39,089 nucleotides of DNA from the NCBI RefSeq assembly GCF_014357575.1, contig NZ_JACONW010000046.1:1-39089 (forward strand). Direction: 5' to 3'. The translations under genes and the position numbers were made by a program. This DNA is from Pseudomonas folii (GTDB lineage: Bacteria; Pseudomonadota; Gammaproteobacteria; Pseudomonadales; Pseudomonadaceae). The notes under the pieces are model-generated. The model did no database searches. It saw only the letters and a program-made list of their open reading frames with translations, and was not told the DNA's origin. Shown one piece after another: positions 33,773 through 39,089 of the stretch. Positions within the stretch are counted from its first letter, which is position 1. The number at the start of each line of letters is the position of its first letter.

Positions 33773-34776
33773 TGAAAACTATATTGCTGTTGTCGATCGC
33801 TGCCGTAGCGGGATTGTTATTAGAGTTCTGTGGCTTTCCGCAAGGTATCCTTATTGGCTCACTGCTTGCCTCCGCACTGGCGTTTAGCAAACTTCGCGTC
33901 ACTCTCTCGCTGCGTTTTGGCCTTGGATATGTGCAAATTGTATTAGGAATTTCGACTGGCTTGGTGTTCGCTTCCTGGGGAGGGCAAGAAGCTTTTTTTA
34001 TGCTGCCCAGTTTGTTTTTTCTACTGCTATGCCTGATTTTGCAGGTGGCAGTGTCTGGATGCTGGCTGCTCAAGGTTGAACGCTGGACGCTGAAAGACTC
34101 TCTTTTAGCAGTGTATCCGGGGGCTCTTGCTGCTGTTTTTGATTTGTTAGAGTCAGCGAAAGCTTCAAATAAGGTGATGGTCGTGCACGTGATCCGCCTC
34201 TTGACGATCACTGTGCTGGTCAGTCTTTGCATTCCGGGTGATGCGAGCATCGTGAAGGCCCATGGTCGTCCTCTTGATTTGGAGATCGCTCTGATTTTGC
34301 TTTCTCTGACCATTTTGAGTCTGTTGCTTGGCCGTTTGCTCATGGGTTTTGGTGTGCCTGCGCCGTTTATGCTTATGGCAATCATCACGACGGGCATAAG
34401 TATCAAGCTGGGCTACCTCCATGGGTTCAAAATGCCGCAATGGAGTTTGGATTTAGCTGCAGTCATTCTAGGGGTTTTGATCGGATCGAAATTCAAGGAC
34501 ATTAATTTCTCGGATATCGTTAGCCACGGACGCGCTGGGTTTTTGTCCGTAGCTCTTATGTTGCTAGTTGCAGCAGTATTCGCTAGTTCGGTCGGCTGGA
34601 TTTTGGAAAGCGATCCTTTCTCGCTGTGGTTGGCCTATATGCCCGGTGCTATTGAGACCATCGCCATAGTCGCGTTCAGCAGTGGGCTGAATATTGTATT
34701 TATCCTTTCCCATCATTTGGTGCGAATGATCCTCCTGCACTTCGCGCCAGCGTTGATCGTCCGGCTACGTCGCTAA
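33769..34776 (+). CDS. AbrB-family integral membrane protein (putative transporter)
   Basis: The 335-residue polytopic protein has roughly nine to ten hydrophobic segments. It carries two copies of the AbrB/'ammonia monooxygenase' duplicated domain (PF05145-type, unrelated to the Bacillus AbrB DNA-binding regulator). The repeated signature is YPGALAAVFDLLESA...VHVIRLL in the first half and MPGAIETIAIVAFSSGL...HHLVRMILLHFAPALI in the second. The name 'ammonia monooxygenase' in databases is not supported by biochemistry; a transport role is more likely from the topology. The ATG overlaps the FAD gene stop (ATGA). Within the cassette it is the obvious candidate for export or import of the product or precursor. 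Confidence 0.87.
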   Translation: MMKTILLLSIAAVAGLLLEFCGFPQGILIGSLLASALAFSKLRVTLSLRFGLGYVQIVLGISTGLVFASWGGQEAFFMLPSLFFLLLCLILQVAVSGCWLLKVERWTLKDSLLAVYPGALAAVFDLLESAKASNKVMVVHVIRLLTITVLVSLCIPGDASIVKAHGRPLDLEIALILLSLTILSLLLGRLLMGFGVPAPFMLMAIITTGISIKLGYLHGFKMPQWSLDLAAVILGVLIGSKFKDINFSDIVSHGRAGFLSVALMLLVAAVFASSVGWILESDPFSLWLAYMPGAIETIAIVAFSSGLNIVFILSHHLVRMILLHFAPALIVRLRR

Positions 34777-34898
34777 TGTCTAGGTCCGGAAATCATCAAA
34801 CTGCCCCTTCAGTACACTTTCTGACCAATCACCCACCTTCAGGATGCCCTAACTTCACCAAAGCCCTATAATGCGCGCCGGTTTTTGGGGTATTGGTC
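34777..34898 (+). promoter_or_regulatory. tcdA upstream region with TATAAT box
   Basis: TATAATGCGC at 34867-34876 gives a strong -10 (34867-34872) about 26 bases before the tcdA ATG. The -35 is not clear. The same TATAATGCGC string precedes tsaB (13282-13291). Composition returns to chromosomal norm here, marking the right edge of the AT-rich cassette. Confidence 0.55.
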
Positions 34899-35744
34899 AT
34901 GAGTTCAGAAGATCCGCGTTTTGCAGGTATCGCCCGTTTGTACGGCATCGAAGGTCTGGAGCGGCTGCGGGCTGCCCATATTGCTGTGGTCGGTATCGGC
35001 GGTGTCGGTTCCTGGGCGGCCGAAGCCATGGCGCGTTCTGGGGTGGGCGAGATTTCCCTGTTCGATCTGGACGACGTCTGCGTCAGCAACAGCAACCGTC
35101 AGTTGCATGCGCTGGACAGCACCGTTGGCCGCCCGAAAGTTGAAGTGATGGCTGAGCGTCTGCGGGCGATCAATCCTGATTGCATTGTGCACGCCGTGGC
35201 TGACTTCGTGACCCGCGATACCATGGCCGAGTACATCACGCCCGATCTGGATTGCGTGCTGGATTGCATTGACGCCGTCAACGCCAAGGCTGCGCTGATT
35301 GCCTGGTGCAAGCGTCGCAAGATTCAGATCATCACCACCGGCGGTGCTGGCGGGCAAATTGATCCGACGCTGATTCAGGTCTGCGACCTTAACCGTACCT
35401 TCAACGATCCACTGGCTTCAAAAGTACGCTCAACCCTGCGCCGCGACTACGGCTTCTCGCGCACCATGAACCGCCATTACAGCGTGCCATGTGTGTTTTC
35501 CACTGAGCAGCTGCGCTATCCCAAGCCGGACGGCAGCATTTGCCTACAGAAGAGTTTTGTCGGGGATGGGGTCAAGCTGGATTGCGCCGGTGGGTTTGGC
35601 GCGGTGATGATGGTGACAGCGACCTTCGGTATGGTCGCGGCCACCAAAGCCGTGGACAAGATTGTTGCAGGTGTACGTCGCCCATCGGAGCGGGCCAAAC
35701 CGGTCTCGGTACCGCCGCCTCAGCCCGCCGCTTCTGTCAGCTGA
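34899..35744 (+). CDS. tcdA: tRNA threonylcarbamoyladenosine dehydratase
   Basis: TcdA (CsdL) is an E1-like enzyme that uses ATP to dehydrate t6A37 on tRNA to the cyclic form ct6A, assisted by the CsdA-CsdE sulfur relay. It has 281 residues; ATG 34899 is used, as the in-frame TTG at 34893 adds only two. The ThiF/E1 Rossmann motif VVGIGGVGSWAAEAMARSG, LFDLDDVCVSNSNRQLHA and DCIDAVNAKAAL are diagnostic. The C-terminal 15 residues are proline/alanine-rich and encoded antisense to the csdE 3' end: the genes converge and overlap by 25 bases. Its substrate, t6A, is made by the complex including TsaB (13321). Confidence 0.95.
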   Translation: MSSEDPRFAGIARLYGIEGLERLRAAHIAVVGIGGVGSWAAEAMARSGVGEISLFDLDDVCVSNSNRQLHALDSTVGRPKVEVMAERLRAINPDCIVHAVADFVTRDTMAEYITPDLDCVLDCIDAVNAKAALIAWCKRRKIQIITTGGAGGQIDPTLIQVCDLNRTFNDPLASKVRSTLRRDYGFSRTMNRHYSVPCVFSTEQLRYPKPDGSICLQKSFVGDGVKLDCAGGFGAVMMVTATFGMVAATKAVDKIVAGVRRPSERAKPVSVPPPQPAASVS

Positions 35745-36133
35745 CGCATCCTCTGCAGCACGGCATTCAGACCATTGCTGCGTGAGGGAGACAGCTGACG
35801 GCTCAAGCCGAGCTGGTTGAACCAGTCGGGCAAGTCCACTTGCTGGAGTTCCTGCGCCGACAGGCCATTCACCCGAGCCAGCAACAGCGCCACCAGACCA
35901 CGAATCATCCGCGCATCGCTGGCGGCGCGAAATTGCCATTGGCTGTTCGTCATCTCACCCAATAGCCAGACTTTGCTTTCGCAGCCGTGGACCAGGTTTT
36001 CGTCTGACTTTTCATCGTCGTGCAGTGCAGGCAAGCGCTCGCCCCATTGCATGAGCAATCGTGCACGTTGCTCCCAGCCCTGTGGTTGAGCGAAGGTGTC
36101 CAGTGCGGTTTGTGCGTCGACGGGCAGGGTCAT
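35720..36133 (-). CDS. csdE: SufE-family sulfur acceptor (CsdE)
   Basis: The 137-residue protein accepts a persulfide from the desulfurase CsdA and passes sulfur onward. The active cysteine is Cys51 in LVHGCESKVWLL. The length and helical C-terminus (VNGLSAQELQQVDLPDWFNQLGL) fit the SufE/CsdE fold. Because the partner desulfurase is encoded immediately upstream (ATGA overlap) and TcdA lies alongside, CsdE is the better name than SufE; no sufBCD genes are near. Its 3' end overlaps tcdA on the opposite strand. Confidence 0.92.
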   Translation of the reverse strand: MTLPVDAQTALDTFAQPQGWEQRARLLMQWGERLPALHDDEKSDENLVHGCESKVWLLGEMTNSQWQFRAASDARMIRGLVALLLARVNGLSAQELQQVDLPDWFNQLGLSRQLSPSRSNGLNAVLQRMRQLTEAAG

Positions 36134-37335
36134 CGCAATAACTCCAGCGCCTGATCCAGCGCGTTGAAGAAGTGCTGCAAGTCACTGGAGTCGTTATACA
36201 GCGCCAGAGAAACCCGTATCGCTCCCGACAGGCCGAGGCTTTTCAGCAATGGCATGGCGCAGTGATGACCTGCCCGCACGGCGATGCCCTGTTCAGTGAG
36301 CAGATGCGCGAGGTCGGCGTTGTGTACGCCGTCCACGACGAAGCTGACCAGCGCCAGTTGCGGCTCGCCCAGTACGCGGACTCCGTCCCGCTGACACAAA
36401 CCCTCGAGCAGCATGGCATGCAGACCTGCTTCATGCTCCAGTACTGCGCGGTGATCGAGGCTCTGCAAATAATCCAGCGTCGCGCCAAGGCCGATCACTC
36501 CGGCAATCGGCGGTGTCCCGGCCTCGAAGCCCAGCGGTGCCGGGCGGAATTTCGCCTGATCGTAATCAGTCGTCAGGACCATCTCGCCGCCGAACTGCCA
36601 GTGTTGCAGACGCGGCAGCACGTCATTGCGGCCATACAGAATGCCGACGCCTTCCGGGCCGTACAGCTTGTGACTGGAAAACACGTAGAAGTCGCAGCCC
36701 AGTGCCTGCACGTCATGTCGACCATGGACGACACCTTGAGCGCCATCGACGACCGTCAGTGCGCCTTGGGCCTTGGCCAGTGCGAGTAATTCCGGCAGTG
36801 GCTGCCAGGCACCCAGCACGTTGGACAGTTGGCTCACCGCGAGCAGGCGGGTGCGCTTGCCGATCAGTTGCGCAGCGGCGTTCAGGTCGATCAGCCCCTG
36901 TTCATTGAGCGGCAGAATGACCAGCTTCAGATTGCGCCGTTGAGCCAGTTGCTGCCAGGGCAACAGGTTGGCGTGATGTTCCAGCGCGCTGATGGCGATC
37001 TCATCACCCGCCACGAACTCATGCTCCAGGCCGTAGGCCAGTAGATTGAGGGCAGAAGTAGCGCCATGGGTAAAAACAATCTGACCTGTCTCACCGGCAT
37101 TCAGCCAATGAGCGACCTTGCTGCGGCTGTTCTCGAATGCCTGAGTCGCGTGCGTACCCGGCAGATGCTGTGCACGATGCACATTGGCTGCGCCGTTGGC
37201 GTAGTAATGGTTCAGAGCGTCGAGCAGGGCTTGAGGTTTCTGGGTGGTCGCGGCATTGTCCAGATAGGTCTGGCCTTGCCGTTGCAGGGCGTCGATGGCT
37301 GGGAAGTCATCGCGCCAGGGAGAAGAAAGGGGCAT
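36130..37335 (-). CDS. csdA: Cysteine desulfurase CsdA
   Basis: The 401-residue PLP enzyme of the group II (SufS/CsdA) type converts cysteine to alanine and yields a protein persulfide. The start MPLSSPWRDDFPAI leads into TYLDNAATTQKPQALLDAL. The PLP lysine is Lys223 in FSSHKLYGPEGVG, and the catalytic cysteine is Cys359 in RAGHHCAMPLLKSL, matching the usual positions. It is coupled to csdE by a four-base overlap and lies 57 bases after dapD on the same strand, with a hairpin between. Together with CsdE and TcdA it supports tRNA ct6A formation; a broader sulfur-supply role cannot be excluded. Confidence 0.94.
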   Translation of the reverse strand: MPLSSPWRDDFPAIDALQRQGQTYLDNAATTQKPQALLDALNHYYANGAANVHRAQHLPGTHATQAFENSRSKVAHWLNAGETGQIVFTHGATSALNLLAYGLEHEFVAGDEIAISALEHHANLLPWQQLAQRRNLKLVILPLNEQGLIDLNAAAQLIGKRTRLLAVSQLSNVLGAWQPLPELLALAKAQGALTVVDGAQGVVHGRHDVQALGCDFYVFSSHKLYGPEGVGILYGRNDVLPRLQHWQFGGEMVLTTDYDQAKFRPAPLGFEAGTPPIAGVIGLGATLDYLQSLDHRAVLEHEAGLHAMLLEGLCQRDGVRVLGEPQLALVSFVVDGVHNADLAHLLTEQGIAVRAGHHCAMPLLKSLGLSGAIRVSLALYNDSSDLQHFFNALDQALELLR

Positions 37336-37354
37336 GTACTTTGACTCGGTGAGT

Positions 37355-37380
37355 CAGGCCCGATCTTGCGATCGGACCTG
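37355..37380 (-). terminator. Hairpin between dapD and csdA
   Basis: On the minus strand CAGGTCCGATC and GATCGGGCCTG pair over 11 bp (one G-U) around a GCAA loop, a stable GNRA tetraloop. No T-run follows, so it may be a partial terminator or a processing site that sets csdA-csdE below dapD. Confidence 0.5.
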
Positions 37381-37392
37381 ATGCAGCATCGA

Positions 37393-38427
37393 TCAGTTGT
37401 GAGCGTGCAGCGCTTCGTTCAGCTCGATAGCCGACTTGTGGGTTTTGCATTCCACAGCGCCGGTTTCCGAGTTGCGACGGAACAGCAGGTCAGGCTGACC
37501 AGCCAGATCACGGGCTTTGACGATTTTGACCAGTTTGTTCTGATCATCCAGCAGCGCAACCTTGGTGCCAGCGGTCACGTACAGACCCGACTCCACGGTG
37601 TTGCGGTCGCCCAACGGGATGCCGATACCGGCGTTGGCACCGATCAGGCAGCCTTCGCCGACCTTGATGACGATGTTGCCGCCACCGGACAGGGTGCCCA
37701 TGGTGGAGCAACCGCCGCCCAGGTCAGAACCCTTGCCAACGAATACGCCAGCAGAGACACGACCTTCGATCATGCCCGGGCCTTCGGTGCCAGCGTTGAA
37801 GTTGACGAAACCTTCGTGCATCACGGTAGTGCCTTCGCCGATGTAGGCGCCCAGGCGGATACGCGCGCTGTCGGCGATACGCACGCCGGTCGGCACGACG
37901 TAGTCAGTCATTTTCGGGAATTTGTCGACGGAGAAAACTTCCAGCAGCTCACCCTTGAGGCGTGCTTCCAGTTGTCGCGGAGCCAATTCGGTCAAGTCAA
38001 TGGCGCCCTGGCTGGTCCAGGCAACGTTTGGCAGCAGCGGGAAAATCCCGGCCAGACTCAGGCCATGCGGTTTGACCAGACGATGGGACAGCAGATGCAG
38101 CTTGAGGTAAGCCTCAGGGGTGGACGTCAGCGCAGCATCTTCGGCGAGCAGGGTCGCGACCAATGGCTTGTGGCTCTCAGCCAGACGGGTCAGCAATGCA
38201 GCCTGACCAGCGTCAACGGACTTGAGGGCTTCAGCCAGCTTCGACGCCTGATCGGTGTTGAAGGTAATGGCCTGGTTGCCACCGGTGTAACCCAGTACAG
38301 GTGTAACCGCTGCGATCAATTCGGCGGACGGGTTGATCAGTGGCTGGGCGTAGAAAACTTCCAGCCATGCGCCTTGACGGTTTTGAGTGCCGACACCGAA
38401 GGCGAGGCTGAATAGGGTAGTGGACAT
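37393..38427 (-). CDS. dapD: 2,3,4,5-tetrahydropyridine-2,6-dicarboxylate N-succinyltransferase
   Basis: DapD transfers succinyl from succinyl-CoA to tetrahydrodipicolinate in the lysine/diaminopimelate pathway. The 344-residue product is the long form found in Pseudomonas. The left-handed beta-helix is visible as spaced hexapeptides (RIRLGAYIGEGTTVMHEGFV, MIEGRVSAGVFVGKGSDLGG, CLIGANAGIGIPLG). The N-terminal 100 residues form the helical domain of the family. AGAGGT precedes ATG 38427. It lies 36 bases after the YffB gene and upstream of csdA, so all four minus-strand genes could share a transcript. Confidence 0.95.
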   Translation of the reverse strand: MSTTLFSLAFGVGTQNRQGAWLEVFYAQPLINPSAELIAAVTPVLGYTGGNQAITFNTDQASKLAEALKSVDAGQAALLTRLAESHKPLVATLLAEDAALTSTPEAYLKLHLLSHRLVKPHGLSLAGIFPLLPNVAWTSQGAIDLTELAPRQLEARLKGELLEVFSVDKFPKMTDYVVPTGVRIADSARIRLGAYIGEGTTVMHEGFVNFNAGTEGPGMIEGRVSAGVFVGKGSDLGGGCSTMGTLSGGGNIVIKVGEGCLIGANAGIGIPLGDRNTVESGLYVTAGTKVALLDDQNKLVKIVKARDLAGQPDLLFRRNSETGAVECKTHKSAIELNEALHAHN

Positions 38428-38463
38428 GGAAATACCTCTTACTAATTTAAAGGGCTATCTCAG

Positions 38464-38826
38464 TCAGGCGATAGCCGCTGCATACAGTTCTGGTTTGAAG
38501 CCGATCAGGGTTCTGTCGCCGAGGTCGAGCACCGGGCGCTTGATCATCGACGGTTGAGCGAGCATCAGTTCAATCGCTTTATCCTGATCGAGGTCGGCTT
38601 TCTGCGCCTCGTCCAGCTTGCGAAAGGTGGTGCCTGCACGGTTCAACACTGTCTGCCAGCCGTGCTCGTTGCACCACCGGGTCAGATGTTCGCGATCAAT
38701 GCCTTGGGTTTTATAGTCGTGAAAATCGTAGCTCACCGGCTTTTCATCGAGCCACGTGCGAGCCTTTTTCATCGTGTCGCACGCTTTGATCCCATACAGG
38801 TGCAACTTGTTGATTTCATCAGCCAC
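38464..38826 (-). CDS. ArsC/Spx-family protein, YffB type
   Basis: The 120-residue thioredoxin-fold protein of the ArsC family has the N-terminal LHLYGIKACDTMKKARTWL with a single cysteine (Cys16), then FHDYKTQGID. The typical late block SMIKRPVLDLGDRTLIGF holds the conserved arginine. This matches YffB-like members, thought to be glutathione-dependent thiol reductases, rather than true arsenate reductases of ars operons; no arsenic genes are near. The start is GTG 38826 with AAGGGG upstream; no ATG in this frame is available. It stands just upstream of dapD. Confidence 0.87.
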   Translation of the reverse strand: MADEINKLHLYGIKACDTMKKARTWLDEKPVSYDFHDYKTQGIDREHLTRWCNEHGWQTVLNRAGTTFRKLDEAQKADLDQDKAIELMLAQPSMIKRPVLDLGDRTLIGFKPELYAAAIA

Positions 38827-39073
38827 GAGCTTGCCCCCTTTGAGACGGTTGAAAAACGGTCACGGATTATGCCACGGACAGGCAGGCTGGGCGTGTACTG
38901 CCGACGTGTTTATATAGCCGGGCATGACTTTTTTGCCAGGGTTATGCCAATGAGTGACGGTGCAACAATATCTTAGGCCGCCAATATGGCACTTCGATGG
39001 GCCTTATATGGATTTACCAGTGTGGCCTTGCATGCGCCCTGTGAGGGCAGTGTGGCGTGATCCGGATGTTGGC
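38827..39073. other. Upstream region of the yffB-dapD unit, no gene seen
   Basis: These 247 bases should include the promoter for the minus-strand unit. Frames running through the region look non-coding. AT-rich spots (TTTATATAG near 38909-38917, CAATATGGC near 38982) are visible, but no promoter can be defined. Confidence 0.4.
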
Positions 39074-39089
39074 GACGTGGGACCGGCTT
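39074..39089 (+). repeat. Family C palindromic repeat, copy 3 (cut by window end)
   Basis: GACGTGGGACCGGCTT is identical to the left end of the repeat at 18682. The rest lies beyond the window. Confidence 0.8.

Noticed and set aside
33769..34776. Reading the AbrB-family gene as a transcriptional regulator or an ammonia monooxygenase
   Set aside because: Both names come from database labels. The protein is a polytopic membrane protein with duplicated AbrB_dup-type motifs and no DNA-binding or copper-enzyme features.
37366..38415. Plus-strand frame opposite dapD
   Set aside because: It is an antisense shadow; DapD hexapeptide repeats on the minus strand explain the conservation.
38464..38826. 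Arsenate reductase (arsC) of an arsenic-resistance operon
   Set aside because: The sequence fits the YffB subgroup, and no arsR, arsB or arsH gene is near.

Overview
The window is a stretch of a Pseudomonas chromosome, most likely from the syringae/fluorescens side of the genus. The evidence is the family-typical lengths of the housekeeping proteins, the high G+C coding style, the many GTAGGAGC...GCTCCTAC and GTGGGACCGGC...GCCGGTCCCAC intergenic palindromes, and a gene order that (from memory) follows P. aeruginosa from prfB/lysS through lptF, ppc, adk and tsaB to mexL-mexJK and plsB.

Layout. 1-3000: prfB, decoded through a programmed +1 frameshift, then lysS and a strong terminator. 3240-7251: a TetR regulator and four envelope-type genes (lipoprotein, DUF1704 putative metallopeptidase, lipoprotein alpha/beta hydrolase, small membrane protein). 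7385-8860: two lipoprotein genes on the minus strand (lptF and a DUF4398-type protein) behind a probable AlgU-type promoter. 8900-9340: an 11-bp tandem repeat set inside an inverted repeat, and a small conserved gene. 9588-13995: ppc, adk, tsaB. 14255-18645: a small conserved protein, a DUF72 protein, a PEP-mutase/isocitrate-lyase-like enzyme, an extensin-like protein, a protein with an internal duplication, and rsmJ. 18825-23750: mexL diverging from mexJK, with an operator-like inverted repeat between them. 23946-29925: a DUF4197 protein, plsB, a small protein, rlmA and dapE, all on the minus strand. 30195-34776: an accessory region. 34899-38826: tcdA converging on csdE-csdA, then dapD and a YffB-type ArsC-family protein.

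The most unusual part is 31017-34776. It is a visibly AT-richer cassette of three plus-strand genes: an ATP-grasp ligase resembling amino-acid ligases, an FAD/NAD(P)-binding oxidoreductase, and an AbrB-family polytopic membrane protein. The last two overlap by ATGA. I infer a compact pathway that makes, oxidises and transports a small amino-acid-derived compound. The product is unknown and I recognise no characterised cluster with this composition.

Functional links elsewhere: TcdA, CsdE and CsdA form a sulfur relay that makes cyclic t6A on tRNA, and TsaB makes the t6A precursor. PrfB, LysS, RsmJ and RlmA are also translation factors. DapD and DapE belong to the succinylase lysine/diaminopimelate pathway. 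Many intergenic gaps hold a palindromic repeat, in three families. No tRNA, rRNA, CRISPR array, transposase or integrase gene was seen.
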